Below are positions 36,800 to 49,609 of a stretch of DNA of 64,000 bases, piece after piece (position 1 is the first letter of the stretch; every line of letters begins with the position of its first letter). The stretch comes from Stratiolaelaps scimitus (lineage: Eukaryota > Arthropoda > Arachnida > Mesostigmata > Laelapidae). The stretch lies in contig JABWDB010000002.1 in NCBI GenBank assembly GCA_019614645.1, positions 19,581,501 through 19,645,500 of the forward strand, given 5' to 3'. The position numbers were made by a program, and so were the translations under genes. Under the pieces are notes generated by a model. The model made no database searches and had not been told where the DNA came from. It was given only the letters and a program-made list of their open reading frames with translations.

Positions 36800-37490
36800 C
36801 GAAAGCGGCTTCAGGGTTCAAATCTATTTTCAACACTAAGACTTTCGCAACGAAAGGAAAAATTACGGAATTAGAATTAGAGTTAGTAAATGCAATACCT
36901 GTCTTCCCGATAGAAACGGTTTTGATTGCTGCCTATGTAAATTAGTTCCATCAACCTGCTATGACCCATAGGTATTCTGGATCTAATCCACACCCTGAAT
37001 AATATCCGATTTATTACGTAAACGAAGAAGCGTCAATCAATATATCGTAGTCCGTATATTAGCACAATTCATGTGCTCGAATTTCTACTCAAGTATCATC
37101 AAGTTTCAAATGTGCTCAACTCGAGTCGCTCGTTAGCCTGATAGTAGTATACCTATTGAGAAATAGTGCTACCATATATTAAGAGTGCTACTGAAAAATG
37201 ATATTTAGTATCGAACTCATGGTTCTCACAACAAAAACCTATGAATGACCTATCAACGATTATGAAAATTAGAGGCAATTTTCACCCATTAGGTCAAACT
37301 GAAGCCACACGCTATCAACCACAAATAGCTATCTAGATAATTATCCCACCAATTATAGAACGGCTTCAGGGCGACAGCCATACACCGTCATCGCTGCGAT
37401 GTTGATCGCCCGCTCACTGTGTTCACACACAAACAACTCTCTGACCTCATTTCGGGGCCCTCCAATATTTCATTGGATTTAACCCGAGCA
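36800..37490. other. AT-rich non-coding DNA, possible intron
   Basis: All frames are broken by frequent stops and no repeats of note were seen. Confidence 0.45.
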
Positions 37491-37499
37491 ACCCGTGAG

Positions 37500-38640
37500 A
37501 GATCGGGAGAGATTCTCCTATAGCGGAAAGATTGCGCAGAAGGTCCACGTGTTAGTGTTCGGTATACGCTACTTCTGCTATTTTCGGTCTTCGCTTAATT
37601 CGTCAATTTCAACTACCAGCCGAGACGGTGACCATGTGTGGCGCGCTTCTCTGACGCAACAGATGCCAGACAGATCCGATCAGTCGAGAATGAACCGAAT
37701 AGGCCAGCGTACAATACACCACCGGTAACAAACCGCCCTCAACTTCAACGGATGCTGCTAGATCGGTTTTTAACTGGAACGCGCTAACCAGGCTGAACGG
37801 AGCAGGTCCCACTGGTTGGAGACCCACAGACAACCTTGAGATGCAGCGGTCGTACACTGCATCCTTGACCGGTCCGGTTGAATCGGCAGGTCCAGCCATC
37901 CGCCAGACTGCGTAATCTGAACTTAGACTCGCTTTGAAAACCCTGTCCTAGATAAGAAATCAGCCGCAACCAGGGCCGCCACAAGTAGGCAGAGAGAGAG
38001 AAGGACAGAGCGAGCCTCAGTGATTCGGTGTCCCGCAAGGTGTCCGCTGTAATGGCCTGTGGCCATTGCACGACGAAAGGCGATAGGCCGAAAGGCCTAT
38101 ATATATATGGCCAGTCGCATCTGTAGAAAACTGGGTCATAGAAAACTGGGTTAACTCGTCGTCTCCGCTGGACTCTCTGGATGGATTCTCGATGGATTTC
38201 TTTTTTTCTCTCTCTGTCTCTCTCCCTCCCTTGCCTGCTCCCTATTCTCGACTGGTCAACCCCCTCACCTGAGCTTCTCGGAGCAGTCAACAACAATAGA
38301 CATGGGACAGAGCGGCGCGATGGACATCAGTGTACACAAAAATGGGTTACATACAATGTCATGCCTGAGAGCGCACATCGATAAAGCTGCATCGCACCAC
38401 GAAGAGTTGCAGAGGCGGCACTGGCTGCGGGATTGCCAGCAACGATGAACTTCGAAGGATACAACATTGGGAACAGATCTACCTACACACACGCAGACAA
38501 TCTCTCTCACACACAAACGAAGATAAATTGAAACAGACATCGAATACTCATAAAGCGAACGGAGTCGAGACGCGCCAATGTAACTAAGCGATGTCGTTTT
38601 TTTTTTCGAAAAAAAAACGCACGCAGAAATCAACAACAGA
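37500..38640. other. no supportable gene
   Basis: A 170-codon minus-strand frame (37784-38296) is open but includes GA/CT repeats near 37990-38000 and 38205-38230. Its protein has no recognisable motif. A short duplication TAGAAAACTGGGT lies near 38124-38150. Confidence 0.3.
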
Positions 38641-39138
38641 TATTTTTCTTCTGATCAGAAGGAATACGTGCAGTGGGCCATAGACGTTCATATAAAATAA
38701 AACAAATCTATATATACCTGATTAGAAGAACGGCGTCCGCCTGAATCGCGGTCGTTAATGAAAATACATAGGCCTTGATTTTACTTCGCCTATTCGGAAC
38801 GTACGCCGTTCTTGTTGCCACGAATGACCCTATGAGCTATTACACTACAAGATAGGATATTTAATCAAGAGCTAACCTCCGAACGTTGTGAGGTCACTGT
38901 CGCTCAATTCCGAGTGAGTTGTACCGGTGAGCACCATTACGAGATCGCCAGCAAGCGCATATCGCACTCTGTTCCGAGCACAACTTGCTGCACACCTCCA
39001 TAGAAGAGTTATTGAGGTAGTATTACAGGCAGATGCAGTCCGGGCGACTAACGAATAACAACAACAGCTCATCGTTGTTGGCCATGTTGGCCTGGATGTC
39101 ACGTGGTTCGTAGGTGGGCGCTATGCATATTGGCTTAC

Positions 39139-39354
39139 GTAACTTAGATGGTCGGTCCAGAGTAGAACCCGGAGCAGAACGAATAAGTCCATTTTAACCC
39201 GAGCATTTGCCTCGTCGTCGTTGGGAAGGAGAGCGAATAGAGTGGAGTAATATATTATACATTGTGGGTGTATCTCACACCGTTCCCCGTTGGCCACTAG
39301 AGCCCTCAGAGGCTCCGCTACTGTTATTGACGATTTGTTTCGATGCATGTCCAT
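39139..39354 (-). CDS. candidate exon of a minus-strand gene (segment A)
   Basis: The minus strand is open for 72 codons from an ATG at 39354, and about 19 codons further upstream without a stop. It ends at AGTTAC|GTAAGCC, a good donor in phase 0. The peptide contains VAEPLRALVANGERCEIHPQ, then CIIYYSTLFALLPNDDEANA and VKMDLFVLLRVLLWTDHLSY. Codons favour C endings in the second half. Two amphipathic or hydrophobic stretches could be helices. The family is not recognised. Segment B follows in matching phase. Confidence 0.32.
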
Positions 39355-39629
39355 TTGACGGGCTATGTCGAAAGCGTTAAAGAGGTGAAGCCGTTGATAT
39401 CTCGCAGAGCCCGTTGAGGTTTGCTTCTTTTATGTCCCACTTATGGTGGATGCATACAGACCCGTCCTGCATATACTACTTGCATATACGACCTGCATCA
39501 ATTAGGCTCTTGACTCTAGTGGTCAGCTACGAGCGGCGGTCTGTCTACCGACTTCCTTCCTGCGGATTGCTCAACAGAACATTGCGTAGAGAGCATTGAA
39601 GGCGTATCGTCGTTACTGAAGTGGATCGA

Positions 39630-40300
39630 GCTATGCAGGCTTGGGCTGGTCGCGTCGCTTAAATCAATGTGGTTTATGCAGAATCCCGTTATGAAAACGA
39701 TCGTCAGCTGTCTCCATTTTGCATATCTATGGATATATGTATGATAATATTTCAGTGGTATGTTTGTCTTGAGAACAAATCAATACTTAGGTCGTAAGTA
39801 CAAAGTCTAAGATGCAAAATCCAAACGCACGTTTAAGATATATCTACTACTTGGTGAATAAACCTATTCACAATTTCGGTCATCGCTAAGGTGTTTCGCT
39901 AGGTGTTTCCCTCCGTACACTACAACCAGGAAGAGGGTTGGCCTCGCAGCTCGTCGGCCGCAAGGTTTCACAATCGCTCGTGGTTTTGTTTGTACGTTCA
40001 TAGCTCGCGACATCGAATGACCAGAAGTGACCAGACAGAATCGTATTCCCTGTCAGAAGAATTATATTTTCTCTGCAAATAAGCACCCCACTGGCATGAG
40101 TGACGTGTCTGTCACTCAAGAGACGACGACATCCTAACAGTGCATTATAACCAGGCGGGAATTGGGCTGGCTGCTTTGGGCAGTCTTCCTCACAACCTCG
40201 TGCAATACTGTTTTGTTCGTTGTCAACGACCACCGGCTTGCGCCACAACGAAGTGCGATCGGTGAGCGGTCTCGTCCTCAGTGACTCAAGGAGTGTGAAT
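39630..40300. other. no supportable gene
   Basis: A 120-codon minus-strand frame (39886-40248) is open without splice or domain support. Confidence 0.3.
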
Positions 40301-40469
40301 CCTACAAGAAGCTCTTGGAGAATTCATTCTTTCAAATTCTGAATGGCATCGGCGTATGCATTCACCCATACGTCGACTACTTCGACGACTACTCTGCCTG
40401 CTTGCTCATCTCGCTCGCTCTTCCGTCAGATGCCCACAGAGCGCCAGTAGCGACCATGACAATAACTAC

Positions 40470-41470
40470 AGGAACCACAACAACAACAACAATAAGAGAC
40501 TAGGAACAATGGGACAATCAAGGACTATTGCAGCAGCAGCAGCAACCGCAGCAATAACAGCGGCAGCAACAGCAATACACAGCAAACATTATTACACAAA
40601 CTTTAGCAGCGAGCGCAACAAACATCAACAACAAACGAACGCACCTAGCTGGCTGCCGGACGCCGCACGGGCAGATTCTCTGACATTAAAATACAGCTAC
40701 AGCGAGTGGACAAATGAGTTGGCTAAGCAGCCGTGATCGCGAGACCACGATCCACACCGCGTTGCATCCACCCTACGATGCATCATCATCGTCATTGTCA
40801 CCATCAGAAGTGGTAGTAGCAGCAGCCGCGGCAGCTTTGGCTCCGCTGCCATTGGTATCGTGTATCCTTCACACCTTGGAAAAGATATAGACAATGGAAA
40901 AACAGATACATCGTGCTGTTCAGTTGGCCAGACAACCCGATGCTCTCTAACCTACTTCGATCGGTCAGCGGTTCACCTAGTAACCCACTCGCAGCTGGCC
41001 TCGATGTTACACCACCTCCGTGGCGGCGGCGTTTGCCGCTTCTAGCTGCTGCTGGCATCACTATGGCCACGGTGGTGGTCGGCCGGCGTTATCGTCGGTG
41101 GTGGTGGTGGCGGCGGCAGCACCCCCGCCGATGGACCAGTCAACTGCTACCCCGTCCGGCTCGAAGAGACGAGAGACGGCTCCGGACGAGTAGGAGAATG
41201 ACACTGATCGGACATATACATCGGATCCGACCTCCCGAACAGCTCCGGCCCCCAACGGAGAAGTAGCCATGGGTCAGTCACTCTGAGGTGAGGTTGGTTT
41301 CATATTTTTTGTGTGTTCTACTATCGCCTTGTGTCAGCTGCACAACAACGATAAAGGAGCATAACGATGAAGAGGGGAATAGATACACAGCTCGACTAAG
41401 ACCCAACAACAACAACAACAGCAGCAGCAGCAGCAACAGCAACAAATAACATTCGAGCAGCGGCATGATG
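40470..41470. repeat. cluster of CAA, CAG, GTG and GCG tracts
   Basis: AAC units near 40473-40490, CAG/CAA units near 40530-40575, GTGGTG units near 41065-41115 and CAA/CAG units at about 41404-41440. Open frames here read Gln, Thr, Ala or Leu runs and are best seen as repeat artefacts. Confidence 0.7.
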
Positions 41471-41839
41471 CACCATGTAGCAACATCGATGCGAGGCGTA
41501 TGAGTGCCGGCAGTGTATTGCCAACTCCAACGAGCAGCGCCCTTCGCAGCATGCAGACCGAAGTGTTCGTTGCCATGTGGGAACCCGGCACCATTATCGT
41601 ACGCGATTTGTTCTTTAGCCTTTCAGGACGAGAGTGAGGCTGGCTAGGCCGAGGATGATCGGGAGAAGGACATGATGAGGCAATCGATGTCAACGTATCG
41701 CATTTTTGAGTGGTATGGACATCCATACATACGAGCAGATCTGTACGAAAGTAGATTAACAATTAGTGTCGACAACTGACGAAGCAGCGGCACAACACAG
41801 AATACACAGTTGGAAGAAAACACAGTTTCCATTGCTGTG

Positions 41840-42470
41840 TAAGTGAATATACTAACGAGGTTAGCGGTCATATGCTGGAATTAATTCGTGTCTATGCTCG
41901 ATCTGTCTAGGTAGCTCAGCTGCAATACGGCTTGCATTTGTTGCAGGCTTTCGCTTTGCGAGATTTCAGTGGATAAATGTTTACTTGTGATTATATACTT
42001 ATATATTTTCAATTATCGAAAACATTATTCATCCAGTCAGTCGCAGTTCGAACAACAGCTCGAACCGAAATAACCTCGAGAGTCTCGAGCTTATCGTATA
42101 CACACAGCACGAGTAGGATTATATGAATAGCAATAATAGATATCAGCGAGGCAGCGGTAGCTATCGAAACTAGAAATCATTTTTCGGCGACTGTGACAAA
42201 TATCATCATATCACTGTTATTGTTATTGGTTGGCGAGGCGAACTCTCGAATGAATTATGGCCGAACGAAGCCGCCAATATGAGCTGCCGACCTAGTCTGT
42301 CATCAAGCCCACCGCGTAACTCAGACAAATGCTGTCGAGCGGATTATTCGCTCTGTAAATCATAACTCGCCCGGCAGTCGTCTCGTCCAACTTTGGGCCA
42401 CTTTTGCTGCCTGATTCGGTCACATTGTTGGCGATGATCGCCGATAGACGCTAACCACAGCGCTAACTAC
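41840..42470. other. no supportable gene
   Basis: AT-rich at the start and mixed later, with no frames of interest. Confidence 0.4.
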
Positions 42471-42474
42471 GGGA

Positions 42475-42720
42475 GCTGCTGCTGCCGCCTCCGCCGCCAT
42501 TGCCGTCGTTACTCAAGTCCGTGCCGCCTAAGTCCGTTCTTACTTCTCTGCTGTTGCTGCTGCTATTACCTTCTAGTTAGGCAGGTAGGTCTGTCCCGCC
42601 GCCGCCGCCGCAGCAGCAGCGGCGCTCGACGCAAGCAACGATTGGCAACGTTCAAACGCCGCCGATTCGCTTGTTGCTTTTTCTGCTGCTGCTGATGCTG
42701 TTGCTGCTGCTGTTTCTCTT
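42475..42720. repeat. CTG / GCC trinucleotide-rich segment
   Basis: Repeated short runs of CTG, GCC and CAG units through the segment, for example GCCGCCGCCGCAGCAGCAGC near 42598-42620. No ORF is supportable. Confidence 0.7.
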
Positions 42721-43116
42721 GCTTTCTACCATAATACTGCTACCAGCTTAAACCAACAGTGTCGGGACTGAATAAACATTAACTTATGGGCAGCGCTGCG
42801 GATACGCACATGAGCTGTTCACGAGCAAGCATTATTCGATGGCTGGCGCCATTTTTTTCGTAGGAAATGCGCTGGTGGCAGGGAACATTGCAATGAGATT
42901 GGACCTGATCGTTGTTGGGTGGGTGGGCGTTTTCGATGGAGGGAGTCGTGAGGTGTGGCCACGCTCTCCATCGGCGATTGCGTGATACAACGCCACGTAA
43001 CAACACCTTCTGCATTGTCTTGGCAAGAGCAAGTACTGTGCCACCACACAAGGTGACACAATCAACCGTGAGTATACAATTACACATGTCTAATGCTTTT
43101 GATAGAATAGCGTGCA

Positions 43117-43206
43117 CAGCAGCAGCAACAACAACAACAACAACAACAACAACAACGAGACCTCCGATGTTGTTTACCTTCACGTGTTGCTGCTGCTGCT
43201 GCTGCT
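43117..43206. repeat. (AGC)n(AAC)n and (CTG)n microsatellites
   Basis: AGC units run into about ten AAC units (43117-43156); a CTG array follows at about 43190-43206. The two are in opposite sense, so the strand could fold back. Confidence 0.9.
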
Positions 43207-43530
43207 GTAATTATAATATTATTAATAAAATGACATCCTGCGCGTGTAGTTAATCCACTTTTGACGATTGAAGTGGTCGACTCTTCCAAGTCGTCATAGC
43301 GGTGACTCTAGCTGACTCAAAGTGACACTATTGTATTTTACTTTAATAGCGTAGTATACTAGTAATAGCAGTAGTCGTGGCGCATTTAGCGGGGGATTGA
43401 TCTTCTCAAATCAGTTCCGAAAGAAGGAGCGTCGATTGAGTTAAATATTGGCTCAGTGAGTCTGCCATCGATCAAGTCTAGTGAAGTTTTGCAATTCCTT
43501 AGATAAACCAATAATAAAGCCTTTACCTTT

Positions 43531-43573
43531 GGACGTGGACGTTAAATGTTGGCTAAGAATCAGCCCGAAAACC
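43531..43573 (-). repeat. dispersed repeat Rep-A, inverted copy
   Basis: Read on the minus strand: GGTTTTCGGGCTGATTCTTA, then GCCAACATTTAACGTCCAC. This is the only inverted copy of five. It lies inside a 115-codon minus-strand frame (43453-43800), so that frame is likely part of the repeat or a chance frame, not a gene. Confidence 0.62.
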
Positions 43574-44347
43574 TTAAAGTCTTTACCGTCGTGTAGCATG
43601 AACGTACACCTACTACCTTTGTCCATGCATGCGATCGACTCTAGAAGCGGCTGTGCTAGCGCTCCCTTCGTTTGTTGATCTTGGTTTTGGATATTTATGA
43701 ATTCAATCCTGTTCAAGTCAAGGCAAGTTGTCTTCCGTCGTGTAATACACTGGCCAGCAACCGGAACAATCGATGAGATGCTATGCTTTGCTCTCACCAA
43801 CGTCGCTGTCTACGAGCGCTGTCAGCTCTCGGTCCTGTTCACCAGCCAGCCGGACAGAAGATTTGCTTGGGGACGATGGGCAGATCTGTTTGGGGCCGCA
43901 TTTCCTTACTTCCGATTACTGCTATGTGTTTTGTATATATGTATATATATGGGACCTGGGTGATGCAATGAAGAAAAATGAGGCGTGGTCACTTAGCGAA
44001 CGAGAGCTAGCGAGAGGAATATCTGGACATTCGGCCGCTCAGGTAGTCCGCCAGAGCGGAACGACGCAAACTGTGAATGGGTCTCCAGGCAGGACGGGCC
44101 CAGTCGTTTCTCGGAGAGTCGGAGTGCGTTCGACTTTTGAAGTTCTCAAACCTCTCGCCTGACTCCGCCGACTGGCCAGTAATCTGTTGCTAGTCTGAGA
44201 GTGGCCAGTCAATCGAGATCTGGTCCGAAATCTGTCGAACCTGAATCTTCGTTGACCGCTCTCCACGGCGGAGGCCGCGTGACCCTGAACTTCGAGGGAG
44301 GAAGAGATCGAGACAGGTTTGAACATCGCAATCGAAGTCTGTGAACT

Positions 44348-44824
44348 TTAGCTAGGGTGGTGCGATGGATTCCGATGGTGCTTTTTTAGCTTCTGATTAG
44401 ACTCGAGGAACCTAAATGTTTGTATTATTATGTATATGATACGAGATAAATTGACGGGGATAAACGGCAGCATTAGTGCTTGGTGGCTATTACTACAAAA
44501 TGAGTATATATATATAACATTGCTTACCAATATGATTAGGTACATCTTCAGTGGACCTGTCGATATTTTATGACATATAGACGAAGCTGATGGCGACGGT
44601 GTCCAGCGAAATGCAACGCTCTCCACTATTCGATTCACCCTATTCGAGGGGAGCATTTTAACTGTTTTTTGCTTGACTATGCCATAAGGCGGCGCGCACC
44701 TCGCTAAGCTGGTTGAGAATGGCCAACCCATGAACGGTTTGTTTCTACCAGCCAGAGCTATCAGAGGACAGACAGCGCGCTGGTCACAATGGCCATAACC
44801 TTGAGTAGGGTTTTGGTCATTCAC
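44348..44824 (-). other. 158-codon open frame, not supported as a gene
   Basis: Begins with ATG (MNDQNPTQGYGHCDQRAV) and contains a donor-like TTG|GTAAGC near 44524. The second half becomes Ile/Tyr-rich over a TA-rich segment. Length is within chance expectation for the window and no motif is seen. If real, only 44530-44824 would be exon. Confidence 0.2.
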
Positions 44825-46939
44825 TACGTTAGTGACAGCACCATTGAGAACCGAACGTGCTATTAAACAAAATGCAGCGAAGGTGTATGCGCGAGATTGG
44901 CAGTAGTGTCGGTACCTCGCTAGCGGTACCTGGCGAACCCCGTTTACGATGACGGGATGGCTCCATGGTCACGGGGCCTTCTGTTGCTGTACCAGCTTGA
45001 TATTAAGAGAGCCCGTCCACTCATGAGCTGCAGCCGAAGAACGGACATCGCGCGGTCAGAAACCACACACACACAGACACATACACAGCGACTCAGGGCG
45101 GAGCATCTTCGAGAGAGAAGACATGCTCGCCAAGTGGAGTCCGTGTGGGTGCTCCGATCGCTATGACGTCGATGATACTCTGCTAGATGGGTTTTCGTAC
45201 CTCATGCAGAGTCAGAACCCGGCACCCAGATTACGGCACGCGGTGTAGACTCAGAACGGGTGGACACTCGCATAATCTACATGTCGGCGTCACGATCACG
45301 TCATTGGGCGGACGCCTTATGCCGCCGCCGCCGCCGCCGGCTTCAAAATCCTTCGCTTCAGGCATTCATCACTTTCAACGGACAGATGCTTGGCCTGTTC
45401 ATGACGCTCGCCCATCTATGATGCTCAGGTGACCAATGTCCATAGCCCATTGGACGGGAGCAGCAAGACAGGGTGATCGCACATCGGACCAGTTCCTCGA
45501 GCCTCTTCCGGCAGTGCCGTTCAATCGAGTAGCATTGCCGTCTCGTCTTCCGCTCGCTCTTTCATTCGGCCTCGCTCTCTTCGCCTCGAGTTCATAGTCT
45601 CTCTACGATCCCGTGTGTGACTAACGGTAGTAGTCGTTTACTTCAGAAAGGAAATGGCCAGCAGCGTACTGACTAGCAATGATTTACTCAGGCCTTATGG
45701 GTTCAGGATTGGGATGGTTACAAGCGATGGCTCTCCTTGGCCTCACTGGACGCAGTCCAGCTCCGAGTGCGTGTTGCCGAAAAGCCGAATTCTCCTGTCT
45801 GAGCTCCAGGTTGTTTTTTTCATGTTGACACTGAGTGCGTCCGGCCAATCCGAGTCCAGAAGGAAGGTGAACGCTGTAGAGAAGCAAACGGGGTCTGGCT
45901 GGAGGGCGGCGAAGAGAAAAAAAAATCGCTGATTTGAAACCGAAAGTGCCCGCTTCGGCAGAGACACATGAGTTTCGTGGACCTCGACATAGGGCTCCGC
46001 CGGACTGGCCAGACTTCGCGGTTAGCCGGAACCGGGAACTGTGGGAACGCGAGCTGAACTCGGCGGCGCACTGCTTGATCAGCGTCGGGTGGACAATTTC
46101 ACCAAATGCTTACTTTCTATATCTCGTACCGCTTCAATGCAAATGCTAGAAAACCCGGCAAAACAACGACCAGCGAGAGAGAGAGAGAGAGAGTAGTCAC
46201 AGATAGCGGTTTGCCCTATGATATATAATACATAGTAGCGGCATATGTTTGCCACACTTCGATACCGCGCAAGGCAGGGCAGCTGCTGTGCGTTGAGTCG
46301 CCCTTCAGCTGCAGGGCCGTTGTAGCCGCGCCAGCGCCTTCCCGTGATCATCATGTACTTACCATCGGGCTAAGGCCGACGGAATTCTTCGCATACCTCC
46401 CTACCTCGTACGAGGACTCTCAGCCGCTAGACTCTAGGACCCCCTGATGCGATGACTGCAATGGGATGTCCCCTTCGCCGAGTCCGCCTCCGCAGGCCAC
46501 GGCTGCTTCAACGTACTACACCCACTACTACTACGACTACTATTGCCGCCACCTATTGCTACAACCGCCACCATCACCACGAAGATCATCCGGTCTCTCG
46601 TTCCGCCTTGGAGCATTTCACTTCAGCTGCTCTCGCCACTGCTGCTGACTGAGCAAAACCGATCCATTCCACATCTCCTGGCAACTACGGAGGAGCACTC
46701 GTCGTCACCGTTGCTACCGCTGCCTCTGTGGCCGCCCCCTCAGAGTAATCCTTTATTTCGTTTTTATGCTTGCCCCTGCCTTTCACCACGTGCGGCGAGC
46801 GGGAGGTGGACGAAGCTATCCAGCCAGTGCGGCGGGGGGTTGGGACGTTGGGGCGTCATCCTGTTCCCACTAGCAGGAGAGAACATAGCAGGAGTTTGGC
46901 CATAGGTCGCTAGGACAGAGGATCGCCAGGAGAATGCTG

Positions 46940-47240
46940 CCTGCCCCGTCGATTTCGGTCTCTCTCTCTCTCTCTCTCCCTCTCTGCCTCTCTCTCGTCT
47001 CCTCTTTCTGCTTCGTGCGCGAGCGTGGACTTCTTTGCCGAAGACGAACTCGAGCTGCTTTGCCTCTGCTGTGCCGGTTGTCGTGTCTGTCCGACTGTCC
47101 TCGTTTTGCAGGCAGCAATCCACCAGGATCCATTGGGCTGCTCCCATGTCCCGCACTCTTCGCCAGCCACAACTAACGCCGCCATCTCCACCGCCGTCGT
47201 CGTCGTTGTCGGCAGCAGCAGCAACAGCAGCAGGAGAGAT
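46940..47240. repeat. (CT)n and trinucleotide tracts
   Basis: CT run at about 46962-46980 and GCC/GTC/AGC units at about 47180-47235. These account for Arg/Glu- and Ser-rich open frames on both strands. Confidence 0.8.
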
Positions 47241-47820
47241 ACAAAAAAAATCTCGAGTAAGCCGGCACATAGAGAAGCAGCGAGGCGACGGGGAAGCTAG
47301 GCCAGGCTAGGCCATGCCGGCTGGCTGTATGTCCCTTGCTTAAAAAGCTAAAAAGCGCAAGAGGATGTCCTGAGTCGCCGGATGGGAGCGGACCCGCTGT
47401 CCGGTTACTGCAGGATCGGAGTTAGCGATTGCTTGCTTGCCTCCTGCTTTTTGGCCAGCAGCGAATTCGGGGCTCATCATAGCCGGCCGAAAGTGCCACA
47501 AACCAAAGGCGCGGCGGCTATAATCAGCGGACGACGACAGTCAAACAGTAACGTGACATTCGCGAATTCGCACTCAATCCAATTCAACCACAAATATAAT
47601 AGAACAGAAACTCGCACCGAATTGTATAATAACATTAAGCAGATCACAAGATCAGCACATTGGGGATTCCAGCTGCTCACAGCGTGTTTAATACGTCGTA
47701 CTAGATCTACAATATAGCCATATTTAAATGCATTTTGTCTAGATAGGTGCGTGATATTTAGTTATTTTACGGTTTGTGTACTGCTTTAATAAATTCGTTA
47801 TAAGTTCATGAAACTACAGT

Positions 47821-47821
<1 letters not shown>

Positions 47822-47853
<32 letters not shown>

Positions 47854-47862
47854 TATTATTAT
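47822..47862. repeat. (TTA)n microsatellite
   Basis: About 13 TTA units with one TAC interruption. Confidence 0.93.
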
Positions 47863-48198
47863 ACAACGGCTTAACGAAACACGACCGTCTCATATTTATG
47901 TGCATTCCAATTAGTCTCTATTCACATATACTTGATCTTATTACTAGAATAGCATTAAATTAAATATCGAATTAGAAATATTGCCACCAACTGCATGTAT
48001 TGCCACACCGCGCGAAGTACAAACGCCATCTTATTGGTCCTTTTGCGAAATTTACCTAACTATTTACCTAACCTATTTCATAGTTCCATTCGAAACGGAA
48101 AAGGTCACACCGGTAGCCACTATAGAGCTTCTTGTTAGTTGCTGTCACATAATGGGACACCTCATCAACAGATCGGAGCTTCGAACCCTAACTCCCTA

Positions 48199-48250
48199 GG
48201 TTTTCGGACTGGCTCTCAGCCAACAATTAACGTCCACGGTACTGCTCGAA
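48199..48250 (+). repeat. dispersed repeat Rep-A
   Basis: GGTTTTCGGACTGGCTCTCA precedes GCCAACAATTAACGTCCACG and GTACTGC. Just upstream, GGAGCTTCGAACCCTAAC looks like the reverse of a B-box, which hints at a tRNA-related boundary. Confidence 0.6.
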
Positions 48251-48259
48251 CTCTCACTC

Positions 48260-48990
48260 AGATAACTATACAGAGACATTCTCTATTCTTATGACATTGT
48301 TTACAACCTTGCATGAGGCAATATCGCTGATCGCGGATCATATTAGTGGTGAAGGCCTCTAGCCGAGACGAAAACAAATGGTGTTCACCCCACAAACGGC
48401 TCCGTTTGTCGATGTTAATTTTCGGGGCTTATGCCCGTCTGACTAGAATGCTATTCTACTAATAAATGTATGCCATTATAATACTGGTGCATATATCGAT
48501 TAGCTTTGTTTTGTCATTCGAAGGTAAAGGATTTATTGAATTATTAATCGAACGATGCGAAGAGATGAATTCGTATTACTTTGTGTGTCCTAATATATAC
48601 AGCAATTAGTGACACATTATATGACGACGACGACGATGAGCGACAATTATCATTGGTACATTATAATTATAGAAATAAGGCCAGCGGTTAACCTTGTTAG
48701 TCCAGAGATCTCCTTAGGGCCGTGCTATGTTTTTGCATCATGTTATTGTCCGGAATAAATCAAAGTCTGATATTGTCAACGCGTTGCCGACGTATATAAT
48801 CCACTGCACTTACGTTATGAGCAAGCGCAAAGGATTATTTACATGTTCAGATATCATGGGGAGACGCCCGAATAAAGGTCACGCCCTTCAAGATTAAGGC
48901 TATCGCCAACGTGTTTGAAATGCCTTAATGCCTTCGTTGTATTTAATTTCCCTTACTTATGGACTTCTACTGAATGCATTATTGAATAAT
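48260..48990. other. AT-rich non-coding DNA
   Basis: Stop-rich; a (GAC)n run lies near 48622-48637. No gene seen. Confidence 0.45.
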
Positions 48991-49609
48991 TTAGATTAAC
49001 TCATGCTCCAGGAACAGAGCACAACGCGGACGAACGTCAGATACTTTCAATAAAGAGTTATTATATGGAGCAGCCGTTGTACGCCATGTATTATTTGATT
49101 TTTGGATCGTTGTCTGGTCCTTAGTTTCATCAGATGTCCACGTCAGGCCCATGCATAGCATCTCTTCTCCTTGTCCACATCTTCCCTTGCGTTCAGAGAC
49201 TTTGTGCTCTTGCTTTACTCGCCTGCATCGGCCGTTCTTCCTCCTTTCTTCCAACGTAGTGACGTCCTCAGATCACGCGTCGGATCGGCGACCCAACCCA
49301 TGCTCTTCGTTTCCTTGGACGGGCTCAGCCCCAGATGAACAAGGCCTAGGGCAGTGGGCCTTCCAGCGTCCGCCACTGGGCCCCCTGGCAGGATCTCCAA
49401 GTGGGATTCTGGGACCCTAGATATCTCCCCTTCTGCTATTTCCCTTGTTCGACGGACCGTCGGTCCCCCCCCCCACACGGCTGCAGTTCCCCCTGACTAG
49501 ATGGCTGGCTGGTCGGCCAGCTGAAGGAGCGCGTGGGAGGGAGTAATTAAAAACGCCTAATGAGAATAAGGGAAGAGCAGATAAGGGAGAAGGGAAACTC
49601 TGAGGGGAA

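Noticed and set aside
37784..38296. 170-codon minus-strand ORF
   Set aside because: Crosses GA/CT repeats and has no recognisable motif; length is compatible with chance.
46360..46400. consensus donor CGATG|GTAAGTAC on the minus strand with an ATG 32 bases before it
   Set aside because: An 11-codon first exon cannot be judged; no partner exon was found.
46764..47270. 168-codon minus-strand ORF rich in Arg/Glu
   Set aside because: Product of the GA/CT tract and GTC/AGC tracts.
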